From contig CABUMF010000006.1 of assembly GCA_902492655.1 (NCBI GenBank), positions 7,938 through 71,937 of the forward strand: 64,000 bases of DNA, given 5' to 3'. This DNA is from an uncultured Eubacteriales bacterium (GTDB taxonomy: Bacteria > Bacillota > Clostridia > HGM11514). Positions 50,665 to 60,019 of this stretch are shown here, piece after piece. The notes below the pieces were generated by a model. The model worked only from the letters and a program-made list of their open reading frames with translations, was not told the origin of the DNA and made no database searches. Made by a program: the position numbers and the translations under genes. Every line of letters starts with the position of its first letter. Position 1 is the stretch's first letter.

Positions 50665-52491
50665 ATGTGTGGAATTGTAGGTTATGTGGGGCTTAAGCAG
50701 GCGGCGCCTCTGCTTCTTGACGGCTTGAATAAGCTCGAATACAGAGGCTATGACTCGGCAGGCGTTGCTATTTTTGACGGCAATAAAATCAATGTTGTGA
50801 AAGCCGAAGGCAGGCTTTCAAATCTCAGAAATATCACAAATGACGGTAAAAGCATTGTCGGCAATTTGGGAATAGGGCATACAAGATGGGCAACTCACGG
50901 TGCGCCGTCAGATGTTAATTCTCACCCTCACATCAGTAATTCAGGCAGATTTGCCGTTGTACATAACGGTATAATTGAAAACTATCTGGAGCTGAGGGAA
51001 AAGCTGATAAAAAAGGGTTGTAAGTTTTATTCCGAAACAGATACCGAGGTTATCGCTCATTTGATTGATACACTTTATAACGGCGATTTACTGTCAACCG
51101 TTAATTTACTCACGAGTAAAATCAGGGGTTCATATGCGCTCGGTATTATCTGTGCTGATTATCCCGATAGCTTCATTGCGGTAAAAAAGGACAGTCCGCT
51201 CGTTGTTGGCTTAGGGGAAAACGAGAATTTCATAGCTTCGGATATTCCTGCGGTTTTGCCCTATACCCGTAATATTTATCATATTGACGATAACGAAATT
51301 GTTATTTTAAGTAAGGACAGCGTTCAGATTTTCAATTCGGACTGTGAGATTGTTGAAAAAGAAGTTTTTCATGTAAAATGGGATGTTGAAGCCGCCGAAA
51401 AGGGCGGATATGAGCATTTCATGTTTAAGGAAATCATGGAGCAGCCCAAGGCTATAAAAGACACCGTTACGCCGAGAATAAAGGACGGATGTGTTGTTCT
51501 TGATGATATTAAAATTACAAAAGAACAGCTTCGTAGCTTAAACCGTATTTACATTCTCGCTTGCGGCTCGGCATATCATGTGGGTGTGGCAGGTAAATAT
51601 ATCATAGAAAAAATGACGCATATTCCCGTTGAGGTCGATGTTGCATCCGAATTTCGCTATCGCACACCGTGCATTGACGAAAACAGCCTTGCAATTATCA
51701 TAAGCCAATCGGGAGAAACCGCAGATACCCTGGCGGCACTTCGGGAAGCTAAAAGAAAAGGAGCGAGAGTACTGTCGATTGTTAATGTTGTAGGCAGTTC
51801 CATTGCAAAGGAATCCGATGATGTGCTATATACATGGGCCGGCCCTGAAATAGCTGTCGCAACAACAAAGGCGTACAGCACTCAGCTTACACTTATATAT
51901 CTTTTCGCAATTTATGCGGCAAGTCTTTTGGAAACGGATTCAAAGGAGCATATTGCTTCTTTGATTGAAGATATACTTAAAATTCCCGACATTATATCGG
52001 GGCTTCTTGAGAATAAGGATAAAATTCAATATCTTGCATCAAGGCACTACAACTCAAAGGAAGTATTCTTTCTTGGGAGAAATCTTGATTACGCCTTGGG
52101 GCTTGAGGGTTCCCTTAAGCTTAAGGAAATATCTTATATACATTCTGAGGCATATGCCGCAGGCGAAATCAAGCACGGGACTATTTCGCTTATCGAGAAC
52201 GGCTCGCTTGTTGTGGCTTTGGTGACTCAGAAAGAACTTTATGAAAAAATGATAAGCAACATAAAAGAGGTTAAGGCAAGGGGAGCGGTTGTTATAGCCG
52301 TTACCGCCGAAGACAACAATCTTTTGGAACAGGTGGCAGACAGTGTTATTAAGGTTCCTTCCTTGGATTCTTTGCTTATGCCGTCACTTGCGGTTATTCC
52401 GCTGCAACTGTTTTCGTATTATGTTTCATCAATGAAGGGGTGCGACATTGACAAGCCCCGAAATCTTGCAAAATCTGTAACTGTCGAATAG
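50665..52491 (+). CDS. glmS: glutamine-fructose-6-phosphate aminotransferase
   Basis: This 608-residue enzyme makes glucosamine 6-phosphate, the entry to peptidoglycan sugars. Cys2 (MCGIVGYVGL) is the glutaminase nucleophile; GHTRWATHGAPSDVNSHPH is in the same domain; two SIS domains follow (LACGSAYHVGVAGKYIIEK, FFLGRNLDYALGLEGSLKLK) and the C-terminus is DKPRNLAKSVTVE. Only 36 bases separate it from the previous gene, leaving no space for the glmS ribozyme found in many Firmicutes. A GAAAGGATG site precedes the ATG. Confidence 0.96.
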   Translation: MCGIVGYVGLKQAAPLLLDGLNKLEYRGYDSAGVAIFDGNKINVVKAEGRLSNLRNITNDGKSIVGNLGIGHTRWATHGAPSDVNSHPHISNSGRFAVVHNGIIENYLELREKLIKKGCKFYSETDTEVIAHLIDTLYNGDLLSTVNLLTSKIRGSYALGIICADYPDSFIAVKKDSPLVVGLGENENFIASDIPAVLPYTRNIYHIDDNEIVILSKDSVQIFNSDCEIVEKEVFHVKWDVEAAEKGGYEHFMFKEIMEQPKAIKDTVTPRIKDGCVVLDDIKITKEQLRSLNRIYILACGSAYHVGVAGKYIIEKMTHIPVEVDVASEFRYRTPCIDENSLAIIISQSGETADTLAALREAKRKGARVLSIVNVVGSSIAKESDDVLYTWAGPEIAVATTKAYSTQLTLIYLFAIYAASLLETDSKEHIASLIEDILKIPDIISGLLENKDKIQYLASRHYNSKEVFFLGRNLDYALGLEGSLKLKEISYIHSEAYAAGEIKHGTISLIENGSLVVALVTQKELYEKMISNIKEVKARGAVVIAVTAEDNNLLEQVADSVIKVPSLDSLLMPSLAVIPLQLFSYYVSSMKGCDIDKPRNLAKSVTVE

Positions 52492-52502
52492 GAGATGCTG
52501 AT

Positions 52503-53435
52503 ATGTACCCTCTTAAAATGAAGCCCGAGATTAAAGAAATCATCTGGGGCGGAAATAAAATGAAAGAAATGTTCGGTAAGGTTTATTCCTTTGAAAAAGC
52601 CGGCGAAAGCTGGGAGGTATCTACAAACGATGCCGGAAAGTCCGTCATCGCAAACGGAAAGCTTAAGGGTATGACCTTTAGTGAAGCTATATCCGAATTT
52701 CCCGAAATTGCAGGCAGTGCACTTTCCGACTTTCCGCTGATGTTCAAAATAATTGATGCCAACTATGATCTTTCTATTCAGGTTCATCCCAATGACGAAT
52801 ACGCAAAAACGAATGAGAACGGCTCAAACGGAAAAACGGAAATGTGGTATATTTTGCACGCTGAACCCGATGCAAAAATAGGTTACGGTTTTAATAAGGA
52901 TATGACCGATGATGAGATCCGTGCCGCAATAGATAATGGCGATCTCGAAAAATATATACGATATATAAATGTCAAGCAAGGTGAAACATATTTTATTCCG
53001 GCAGGAACGGTTCATTGCCTATGCAGCGGACTTGTTGTTGCGGAGCTTCAGCAAAATTCAAATGTGACATACAGGCTTTACGATTACAACAGAACGGATA
53101 AAAACGGCAACAAGCGTGAGCTTCACATAGAAAAAGCACTTGATGTTATTTCAAAAGATAACACTGAGCCTAAAGCGGTTTTGGATGAGGGCTTGCAGCA
53201 GCAAAATCTTGTTTACTGTAACTATTTTGTATGTGATGTGGTTAGTCCCGAAAAAGAATACACCGACTGTACAGTAGAGGGCTGTCATTTGCTCTTTTTC
53301 AAAGACGGCTCGGGCAAAATATCCTACGGAGGCGGCAGTGAGAAATTCAAAAAAGGCGATACTTTTATTATTCCAAAAAGCTTGGGCGAATATAAAATCT
53401 GCGGAAAATGCAGTTATTTAAAGTGCTATGAATAA
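52503..53435 (+). CDS. manA: mannose-6-phosphate isomerase, class I
   Basis: This 310-residue cupin enzyme interconverts mannose 6-phosphate and fructose 6-phosphate with zinc. MYPLKMKPEIKEIIWGGNKM opens it, SIQVHPNDEYA and GKTEMWYIL supply zinc ligands (Gln, His, Glu), and FIPAGTVHCL the last His. The length matches the short Bacillus type. It lies 11 bases after glmS and overlaps the next gene by 8 bases. Confidence 0.93.
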   Translation: MYPLKMKPEIKEIIWGGNKMKEMFGKVYSFEKAGESWEVSTNDAGKSVIANGKLKGMTFSEAISEFPEIAGSALSDFPLMFKIIDANYDLSIQVHPNDEYAKTNENGSNGKTEMWYILHAEPDAKIGYGFNKDMTDDEIRAAIDNGDLEKYIRYINVKQGETYFIPAGTVHCLCSGLVVAELQQNSNVTYRLYDYNRTDKNGNKRELHIEKALDVISKDNTEPKAVLDEGLQQQNLVYCNYFVCDVVSPEKEYTDCTVEGCHLLFFKDGSGKISYGGGSEKFKKGDTFIIPKSLGEYKICGKCSYLKCYE

Positions 53436-54243
53436 GCTTTTTTCAGCTTTTGCTCTTTTAGGACTTATGCTTTTGTGCTATGCGTTTTTCGAGGCACGAT
53501 TAATCAGGGTTAAGCGACAAAATGTGTATTCAAAAAAGCTTCCCGAAAGCTTTGACGGTTTTAATATTGTGTTCATAACCGATATTCACAATATATCCCA
53601 AAGAGCCCGAAGGTTAAAAAAGCTGGTTAAAAGGATCAACGCCTTAAATCCCGATATTGTATTAATCGGCGGAGATTTTAACGAGGGCAAAACACGAAAT
53701 CACGAGGTTTGTTTCAGGATAATTTCGGAGATTAATGCTCCAAAATATACAGTCCTTGGCAATCACGATTATTATAACGACGAGGAAATTGCCAAAAAGT
53801 ACATTAAAAAGTACAACATCGGCAGTATTAACAATCGCAGTTTTTGGCTGAACCGCGGAAATGACAGAATTAAAATCGGCGGTTTGGACGATTGGTGGCT
53901 TGGTTATCCGTATCCTGAAAGCTTTTTTCACGATTTAACGGAAAATGATTTTGCTGTTCTGGTTTGTCATAATCCCGATTATTTTGAAAACATTGATATG
54001 AGCCTTGTTTCTTTGGCACTTGCAGGGCATCATCATGGCGGTCAGTGCTCATTTTTCGGTCTTTGGGCACCGAAAGTCAGGAGCGAATACGGTCTTAAAT
54101 ACTGTGGAAAAACCTTGTATTTCAGGGATACAACAATAATATGTTCAAGGGGAGTAGGCACTTCTCACATTCCCGTAAGATTTGCCGCCGTTCCCGAAAT
54201 CAATTATGTTACTTTACATTCGGAGGAGAAAACTGTTGGATAG
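53428..54243 (+). CDS. membrane-anchored metallophosphoesterase (YkuE-like)
   Basis: This 271-residue protein has an N-terminal hydrophobic anchor (LFSAFALLGLMLLCYAFFEA) and calcineurin-like motifs in order: FITDIHNI, LIGGDFNEG, VLGNHDYYND, VLVCHNPD and ALAGHHHGGQCSF. These bind two metal ions. YkuE-type relatives cleave UDP-diacylglucosamine-like or other envelope phosphoesters; the substrate here is unknown. It is coupled to manA and to the glycosyltransferase gene. Confidence 0.88.
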   Translation: MNKLFSAFALLGLMLLCYAFFEARLIRVKRQNVYSKKLPESFDGFNIVFITDIHNISQRARRLKKLVKRINALNPDIVLIGGDFNEGKTRNHEVCFRIISEINAPKYTVLGNHDYYNDEEIAKKYIKKYNIGSINNRSFWLNRGNDRIKIGGLDDWWLGYPYPESFFHDLTENDFAVLVCHNPDYFENIDMSLVSLALAGHHHGGQCSFFGLWAPKVRSEYGLKYCGKTLYFRDTTIICSRGVGTSHIPVRFAAVPEINYVTLHSEEKTVG

Positions 54244-54973
54244 TATAAAAATACTTGGTGTAAGAATAAACAATGTGTCTATGGACGAGGCTGAACAAAA
54301 GGTTTGGGAGTTCTTTGAGAGTGACGCAAATCACTCCGTGTTCACACCCAATCCGGAATTTGTTTACCGAGCTTATCACGATGCCGATTTCAGAGAAAAG
54401 CTCAATTCCGCCGACCTTATTATTCCTGACGGAATCGGCTTGATTTATGCCGCAAAAATACTCGGAACACCGCTTAAACAACGTGTCCCGGGTTTTGAGC
54501 TTTGTTGCAGAATTATTGAAAAGGCTCCGCAAAAGGGTGCAAAATTGTTTATTCTGGGCGGAAAGCCCGGGATTGCAGAGCTTGCAAAAAAGAATATTGA
54601 GCGTGACCATGAGGGTATAAATGTTGTGGGCGTAAACGACGGCTACTTCAAAGATGATGAGGAAGTAATTGCCAAAATCAATTCGCTTAAGCCTGATTTT
54701 CTCCTTGTCTGCACAGGCTGTCCGAAGCAGGAAAACTGGATTTGTAAGTATAAGGACAGGCTCGATGTAAAAGTTGCGATCGGTGCGGGAGGAACCGTAG
54801 ATGTTCTGTCGGAAACCGTTAAGCGTGCACCGAAATTTTTCTGCAAATTCGGTCTGGAATGGTTCTACAGGCTGATTACTCAGCCTACAAGAATCGGCAG
54901 AATGATGAACCTTCCGAAATTTCTTTTTATTGTTATTGCCAAAAAACTTAGAGGAGGCGGAGCAGATGCTTAA
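54236..54973 (+). CDS. tagA: WecG/TagA/CpsF-family glycosyltransferase
   Basis: This protein of about 245 residues opens [20 protein letters not shown] and has the family blocks [51 protein letters not shown] and [19 protein letters not shown]. TagA adds ManNAc to undecaprenyl-PP-GlcNAc in wall teichoic acid synthesis; WecG-type relatives make other envelope glycans, so the exact donor is uncertain. The start is TTG 54236, seven bases after CGGAGGAG and overlapping the phosphoesterase stop. Confidence 0.88.
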   Translation: MDSIKILGVRINNVSMDEAEQKVWEFFESDANHSVFTPNPEFVYRAYHDADFREKLNSADLIIPDGIGLIYAAKILGTPLKQRVPGFELCCRIIEKAPQKGAKLFILGGKPGIAELAKKNIERDHEGINVVGVNDGYFKDDEEVIAKINSLKPDFLLVCTGCPKQENWICKYKDRLDVKVAIGAGGTVDVLSETVKRAPKFFCKFGLEWFYRLITQPTRIGRMMNLPKFLFIVIAKKLRGGGADA

Positions 54974-55727
54974 AGTTACATTGCTTGAACACACACCAAA
55001 TCCCGAGAAGGTTATAGCTTCAGCGGCGAAGCTTTGTTATTCTTCCTCGGATATTGACTCGCTTTATGACGGACTTGACGAAGAAAAATCAAAAAAGTTT
55101 TTAGGACAGCTTATGTCCTACGGCCACGCAAGTCCTATCGAACACGTGACCTTTACATTCGGTATAGAAGGGGTTTCCAGGTCACTTCTTGCTCAGATTA
55201 CAAGACACAGGATTGCTTCTTACAGCGTAAAATCCCAAAGATATGTTGGGGAAGGCGATTTTCAGTATGTTATACCGCCTGAAATTGAAAATAATCCCGA
55301 GGCGCTCCGGTCCTTCCAGGATACAATGAAAAATATCCGTGACAGCTACCTCAGGCTTGCCGATATTCTTAAGAAAAAGCATTATGAGGATTTTGTTTCC
55401 GAAGGCTTATCAGAAAAGGAAGCGGCAAAAAAAGCTGAAAAACTCGCTTTTGAAGATGCGCGTTTTGTGCTTCCCAATGCCTGCGAAACCAAAATGATTG
55501 TTACAATGAATGCAAGAAGTCTGTTTAACTTTTTTAATCTTCGTTGCTGCAACAGAGCCCAGTGGGAAATTCGTGCCCTCGCAACCCAAATGCTTAAGCT
55601 GTGCAAGGATGTTGCGCCGACTCTTTTTGCAAATGCAGGTCCGTCTTGCGTTGGCGGAAAATGCTCGGAAGGTGCTATGACCTGCGGCAAAATGAAAGAA
55701 ATGCAGGAAAAGTTTAAAAATCTTTAA
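54966..55727 (+). CDS. thyX: FAD-dependent thymidylate synthase ThyX
   Basis: This protein of about 253 residues makes dTMP from dUMP with methylene-THF, FAD and NADPH. The ThyX signature [18 protein letters not shown] is near 77-94. [17 protein letters not shown] lies in the C-terminal half. The last ~20 residues contain four Cys ([16 protein letters not shown]), an extension I do not know to be universal. ATG 54966 follows GGAGGCGGAG. tmk follows at once, so dTMP synthesis and phosphorylation are coupled. Confidence 0.95.
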   Translation: MLKVTLLEHTPNPEKVIASAAKLCYSSSDIDSLYDGLDEEKSKKFLGQLMSYGHASPIEHVTFTFGIEGVSRSLLAQITRHRIASYSVKSQRYVGEGDFQYVIPPEIENNPEALRSFQDTMKNIRDSYLRLADILKKKHYEDFVSEGLSEKEAAKKAEKLAFEDARFVLPNACETKMIVTMNARSLFNFFNLRCCNRAQWEIRALATQMLKLCKDVAPTLFANAGPSCVGGKCSEGAMTCGKMKEMQEKFKNL

Positions 55728-55736
55728 GGTGATTTA

Positions 55737-56396
55737 ATGTTTATTGTTATTGAAGGTGTCGATGCAAGCGGCAAAGAAACGCAAACCAAGCTTTTATGCA
55801 GCCGTTTTGAGAATGCTCAGCACATAGAATTTCCCGATTATAAAAGCGAATCTTCTGCTCTCGTCAAGATGTATCTTGCAGGCGATTTCGGAAAAAACGC
55901 TGAAGATGTCAGCCCTTATGCCGCATCGGTTTTGTTCGCCTGTGACAGATTTGCTTCATACAGAACAAAATGGAAAAGCACGCTCGACTCGGGTGGAATA
56001 GTAATTGCGGACAGGTATGTTTCTTCAAATTTGATTCATCAGTCCTGCAAAATCGACGACGAGCTTGAAAAACAGAGGTTTACCGCTTGGCTTGAAGATT
56101 TTGAATATAACATTATGGGCATTCCAAGGCCCGATTTTACGATTTTTCTCGATATGCCGCCCAAATGTGCGGAAAAACTTATAAAAGCGAGAAGCAACAA
56201 AATCGACGGCAGTGATAAAAAAGATATACATGAATCCGACGATTCTTATATGTCTAAGGCTTACAACACCGCAGTGGCTTTGGCAGAGGAAAAGGGCTGG
56301 TTTACGGTTCATTGCGCCGTGGAGGATGTTATTAAATCACCTCAGGCGATTTCTGAGGAAGTATTCACCGCGGTTTCGGAATTTATGAAAGGCTGA
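55737..56396 (+). CDS. tmk: thymidylate kinase
   Basis: This 219-residue P-loop kinase phosphorylates dTMP to dTDP. FIVIEGVDASGKETQTKLLC is the Walker A region; ADRYVSSNLIHQSCK holds the DR(Y/H) motif; the lid region is around DGSDKKDIHESD. The P-loop reads GVDASGKET rather than the common GxxGxGKST, as in the eukaryote-like type. It starts nine bases after thyX. Confidence 0.9.
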   Translation: MFIVIEGVDASGKETQTKLLCSRFENAQHIEFPDYKSESSALVKMYLAGDFGKNAEDVSPYAASVLFACDRFASYRTKWKSTLDSGGIVIADRYVSSNLIHQSCKIDDELEKQRFTAWLEDFEYNIMGIPRPDFTIFLDMPPKCAEKLIKARSNKIDGSDKKDIHESDDSYMSKAYNTAVALAEEKGWFTVHCAVEDVIKSPQAISEEVFTAVSEFMKG

Positions 56397-56400
56397 TAGT

Positions 56401-57282
56401 ATGTTTCACGATATTTGCCTTGACGACAAAAAACTGTTTGATAAGTTTATGTTTCCCGACAAGGCAACGCACTCACAATATAATTTTACCAATCTTTTCA
56501 TGTGGAAGCACGAGCTAAAGCCCGTTATTTGTGTATATGAAGGCTATCTCTGTGTTAAAACAAAGTATTACGGTCATCAAATGGCACTTTTTCCGATAGG
56601 AAAAACCCTGGAAGGGGCAAAGCCGGCAATTGATATGATTCTCGACACATTTGGCGAAAACATCACCTTTGTTGCGTTAAACGATGAAAAAACCGATACG
56701 CTTAAAAAGCTTTATCCCGATAAATTCAAGTTTTACGAGAACCGGAATAATTGCGACTATGTCTATCTCACCGAAAAGCTTATCACTCTTTCGGGCAAAA
56801 AGCTTCACGCTAAGAGAAATCATATAAACAAGTTTTTGTCAACTTATGATTTTGAGTATAAGTCCTTAAACCGTGATTTGCTTAAATACTGCGAAGAAAT
56901 TGAGGTTAAGTGGCTCGCCTCCAAGAATGATATGAGCGATGCCGATAAAAAATCGGAATATCTTTCTACCATGAATGTACTTGATAATTTTGAATTTTTG
57001 GGCTGCCGAGGCGGAATTATTTTTATTGACGGTAAGCCGGCGGCATATTCGATAGGGGAAATGATGAGCGAAAATACCGCTCTTATACATATAGAAAAAT
57101 CAGACGGAAAAATCGAAGGGTTGTACCCGATCATCAATCAGCTAACCTGTAAAAATGAGTTTTCCGATTCTGTTTTTGTAAACCGAGAGGAGGATATGGG
57201 GCTTGAGCCGTTAAGAAAAGCAAAGCTTTCATATCATCCGTACACACTTCTGAAAGCTGACAGAGCGAGGCTGAAAAAATGA
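56401..57282 (+). CDS. DUF2156 acyltransferase-fold protein
   Basis: This 293-residue protein has two GNAT-like halves, the layout of DUF2156 (lysylphosphatidylglycerol synthase C-terminal family). Recognisable blocks are SQYNFTNLFMWKHELKPVIC near 25-44, GKKLHAKRNHINKFLSTYDF near 141, and FVNREEDMGLEPLRKAKLSY near 264-283. Family members transfer aminoacyl or acyl groups; there is no membrane domain here. It overlaps the next GNAT gene by four bases, and the pair is common in Clostridia, to my recollection. Confidence 0.82.
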   Translation: MFHDICLDDKKLFDKFMFPDKATHSQYNFTNLFMWKHELKPVICVYEGYLCVKTKYYGHQMALFPIGKTLEGAKPAIDMILDTFGENITFVALNDEKTDTLKKLYPDKFKFYENRNNCDYVYLTEKLITLSGKKLHAKRNHINKFLSTYDFEYKSLNRDLLKYCEEIEVKWLASKNDMSDADKKSEYLSTMNVLDNFEFLGCRGGIIFIDGKPAAYSIGEMMSENTALIHIEKSDGKIEGLYPIINQLTCKNEFSDSVFVNREEDMGLEPLRKAKLSYHPYTLLKADRARLKK

Positions 57283-58010
57283 TTATCAGAGACTGCACTG
57301 TTCGGGACATTCCTCGATGCGCCGAAATTTGGAAGGATTGTTTTCCGGAAGATAAGGATTTCTGCGATTACTATTTTAATAATGTTCACCCTCTCGGAAA
57401 ATCACTTGTTTGCGAAGCTTGCGGTACAGTCACATCATACCTTAATATTTTGGATTTTGATGCTAATTGCAAAGGACGCTTACTAAAATCATCCTATATC
57501 TACGCAGTTTCAACTCATTCCGATTTCCGAAACAAAGGATATATGTCCGCTATTTTCAATCGTGCGTTGGAACTCTGCGAGGATAAGGATTTTACATTTC
57601 TCATTCCTTCTGTTAACGGGATTTACGAAAAATTCGGTTTTAAAACTATTGCAAGGCAGAAATCCATGCAGTGTGATATTTCGGGGAATGACTGCCTCAT
57701 TTGTAATGATATATCGCATCTTAACATGATTTATGAGCAATTTTGCAAAAAATTTAATCTTTCGGTTGTTCGCTCGTACGATTGGTGGAAAATAATTTAC
57801 GAAACCGCTGTTTCCGACGGTTTCAGCTTTATCGCAAATGACGGTGCTTACGCAGTAGTCAGCGATGATGAAATTGCCGAGCTTGCATATATTTCGGAGC
57901 ATTACAGGGACAGGCTCAATATTAAACACAAAACTCTTAAGCTCCCGAAAGTCATGGCAAGAGGCAACATGGATTTTGATAACAATTACATCGCTATGAT
58001 GCTTAATTAG
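57279..58010 (+). CDS. GNAT N-acetyltransferase (Eis-like)
   Basis: This 243-residue protein has a GNAT core in its first half: IYAVSTHSDFRNKGYMSAIF near 69-88 contains the acetyl-CoA-binding R-x-K-G-Y. FLIPSVNGIYEKFGFK near 106-121 follows Eis-like enzymes. The second half is a less conserved, acceptor-type domain. The substrate is unknown. It is translationally coupled to the DUF2156 gene. Confidence 0.82.
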   Translation: MIIRDCTVRDIPRCAEIWKDCFPEDKDFCDYYFNNVHPLGKSLVCEACGTVTSYLNILDFDANCKGRLLKSSYIYAVSTHSDFRNKGYMSAIFNRALELCEDKDFTFLIPSVNGIYEKFGFKTIARQKSMQCDISGNDCLICNDISHLNMIYEQFCKKFNLSVVRSYDWWKIIYETAVSDGFSFIANDGAYAVVSDDEIAELAYISEHYRDRLNIKHKTLKLPKVMARGNMDFDNNYIAMMLN

Positions 58011-58030
58011 ACACAGAATGGAGAATATTT

Positions 58031-58573
58031 ATGGTTTATGTATTTTTGGCAGAAGGCTTTGAAGAAATTGAAGCTTTGACTCAGGTTGACCTTCTCAGAA
58101 GAGCGGGAATAGAGGTTAAAACCGTTTCCGTAACGAGTGAAAAAGAAGTTTGCGGTTCCCACGGTATAAAAACCGTTGCGGACTGCCTTATATCGGAAAC
58201 CGACTGCTGTGACGCAAATATGCTTATTCTTCCCGGCGGAATGCCCGGAGTTACTAACCTTTACGGCTGCGAAAAGCTTCTCGGTATATTGAAGTCGCAT
58301 TTTAATGTTGGCGGAAAAATATCGGCAATATGCGCCGCACCGCTTATTTTGGGAAGGCTCGGCATATTAGACGGCAAAATGGCAACTTGCTATCCCGGGT
58401 TTGAAAATGAGCTTTCCGGCGCAAATTATTTTGATTGTCCCGTGGTTGTGGATGGAAATATCATTACTGCAAAATCCGCAGGTGCAGCTATAGATTTTGC
58501 CGCAGAAATCATATCTTCTTTATTGACTGATGAAGCCGCTGACAAGGTTCTTTCGGACATATATTATGAATAA
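58031..58573 (+). CDS. DJ-1/PfpI-family protein
   Basis: This 180-residue protein has the DJ-1 fold features: VYVFLAEGFEEIEALTQVDL with the conserved Glu, ANMLILPGGMPGVTNL, and ISAICAAPLILGRLGIL carrying the reactive Cys at the nucleophile elbow. Related YajL/ThiJ proteins act as oxidative-stress chaperones or glyoxalases; the role here is not settled. It overlaps the cyclo-ligase gene by eight bases. Confidence 0.88.
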   Translation: MVYVFLAEGFEEIEALTQVDLLRRAGIEVKTVSVTSEKEVCGSHGIKTVADCLISETDCCDANMLILPGGMPGVTNLYGCEKLLGILKSHFNVGGKISAICAAPLILGRLGILDGKMATCYPGFENELSGANYFDCPVVVDGNIITAKSAGAAIDFAAEIISSLLTDEAADKVLSDIYYE

Positions 58574-59087
58574 GAAGGATTTAAGAAAACAAGCGTTTAC
58601 TATTAAAAAAAGCATTGATTTCAAGAGCGTTTCAAAAGGGATATGCAACAACATTAAAGCTCTCGACGCATATAAAAACGCAAAATGTGTTATGCTTTAT
58701 AATGCACTTTCGGACGAAGCGAGCTTGGAGGAGCTTAAACCAGACAAAAACAAATGCTTTTGTTTTCCTTCCGTTAAAGATGATGATATTGTTGTTAAAC
58801 TCAATTCCGAACGAACCGTTGTCGGAAAATTCGGAATAACCGAAGCCGTCGGTGCGGAAATTTCAAAGGATGAAATTGATTTGGTTTTGGTGCCGGGGGT
58901 TATGTTTGATTATCAGTTTAACAGGCTCGGAAGAGGGAAGGGGTATTACGACCGTTTTTTATGTGATTTTAAGGGCATTAAGATAGGAATTTGCCCTCAT
59001 GAATTGCTTGTGAACTCGGTTAGCTCCGATGATTTTGATGTCAAAATGGATGTAATCGTTACTGAAAAGCAGATTTATAAAGGTTGA
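58566..59087 (+). CDS. 5-formyltetrahydrofolate cyclo-ligase
   Basis: This protein of about 173 residues converts 5-formyl-THF to methenyl-THF with ATP. MNKKDLRKQAF opens it, and DLVLVPGVMFDYQFNRLGRG followed by KGYYDRFL is the family signature. ATG 58566 overlaps the DJ-1 stop; the frame from 58530 extends into that gene without a site. It complements folC and thyX elsewhere in the window. Confidence 0.92.
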   Translation: MNKKDLRKQAFTIKKSIDFKSVSKGICNNIKALDAYKNAKCVMLYNALSDEASLEELKPDKNKCFCFPSVKDDDIVVKLNSERTVVGKFGITEAVGAEISKDEIDLVLVPGVMFDYQFNRLGRGKGYYDRFLCDFKGIKIGICPHELLVNSVSSDDFDVKMDVIVTEKQIYKG

Positions 59088-59092
59088 TTATT

Positions 59093-60004
59093 ATGGAAAC
59101 AAACAATAAAATTTCATACAGCGGCGTTAACTGGCTTTTATTTTTCAATATAGTTTTGTATGTTGTCATAACGGAAATCGTTATCGTTGTTAACTCGTAT
59201 TTCAGCTACAATGAGCCGGATACATACTTAACACGAATTATTGTTCAGACTTTCGGTATTTTACTTCCGCTGATTCTTTATTCAAAATCGAAAGATATTA
59301 ATTTTACCGAATTTTACCGGATTAAACCCTTAAGCATAAAAAACTGCCTTGTGATTTTAGGGTTGGGTGTTTGCTGGCAATTCATCGGGTATATATTAAA
59401 ATTTGCCACAACATCGCTTTTTGCATTGTTTAAGGTTTCATACACCGTAAATGCGCAAAAAAATCCGATTTCAGACTCCTCCGGTGAGCTTGTTCTTGCG
59501 CTTCTGGCGTTGGCTATTCTGCCTGCAATAGCTGAAGAACTTCTTTTCAGGGGTCTTGTTGTAAGAGCTTACGAAAAATGCGGTACGAAAAGTACAATCG
59601 TGATTTCGGCTGTTCTTTTCAGCATACTGCATCTTGATATAATGAATATTCTCGCTACTTTCTTCATGGGGATTCTGCTTGCCTATGTCGTTGTCAAAAC
59701 AGATTCAATTCTGTCGGGAATACTTCTGCATTTCTCAAACAATTTAGCGGCTACCGTAATAATGCTAATAATGTCCCGTTCAAAAAACGTTTCATCCGCA
59801 TTTATTGTATTTTTGGGCTTTGCCGCAATAATTCTGTTCTTCTTTCTTCTCTCTTTGTTTGGAAGAATGAATATAAAATCAAAATATATACCGCAGAAAA
59901 AGTCTGTCACTACAGAGCTTTGCAGGGCACTCTTAAATCTGCCGATGCTTCTTAGCATAGTTGCTTTCATTATATTGCAGCTGCATATATTTGATGTATT
60001 TTAA
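59093..60004 (+). CDS. CPBP-family intramembrane metalloprotease-like protein
   Basis: This protein of about 303 residues has around eight membrane helices. The CPBP (Abi/CAAX-protease) motifs are AIAEELLFRGLVVRAY (EExxxR), LFSILHLDIMN (FxxxH), and SGILLHFSNNLAATVI (His-Asn). Rce1-like enzymes cut within membranes; bacterial members are linked to bacteriocin immunity or envelope processing, and the substrate here is unknown. ATG 59093 is preferred to TTG 59084. Confidence 0.88.
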   Translation: METNNKISYSGVNWLLFFNIVLYVVITEIVIVVNSYFSYNEPDTYLTRIIVQTFGILLPLILYSKSKDINFTEFYRIKPLSIKNCLVILGLGVCWQFIGYILKFATTSLFALFKVSYTVNAQKNPISDSSGELVLALLALAILPAIAEELLFRGLVVRAYEKCGTKSTIVISAVLFSILHLDIMNILATFFMGILLAYVVVKTDSILSGILLHFSNNLAATVIMLIMSRSKNVSSAFIVFLGFAAIILFFFLLSLFGRMNIKSKYIPQKKSVTTELCRALLNLPMLLSIVAFIILQLHIFDVF

Positions 60005-60019
60005 GGTGGTTGTATAACT

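Noticed and set aside
54209..54994. 261-codon open frame on the minus strand
   Set aside because: It is fully antisense to the TagA/WecG gene, which has clear family motifs; no ribosome-binding site or recognisable protein features.
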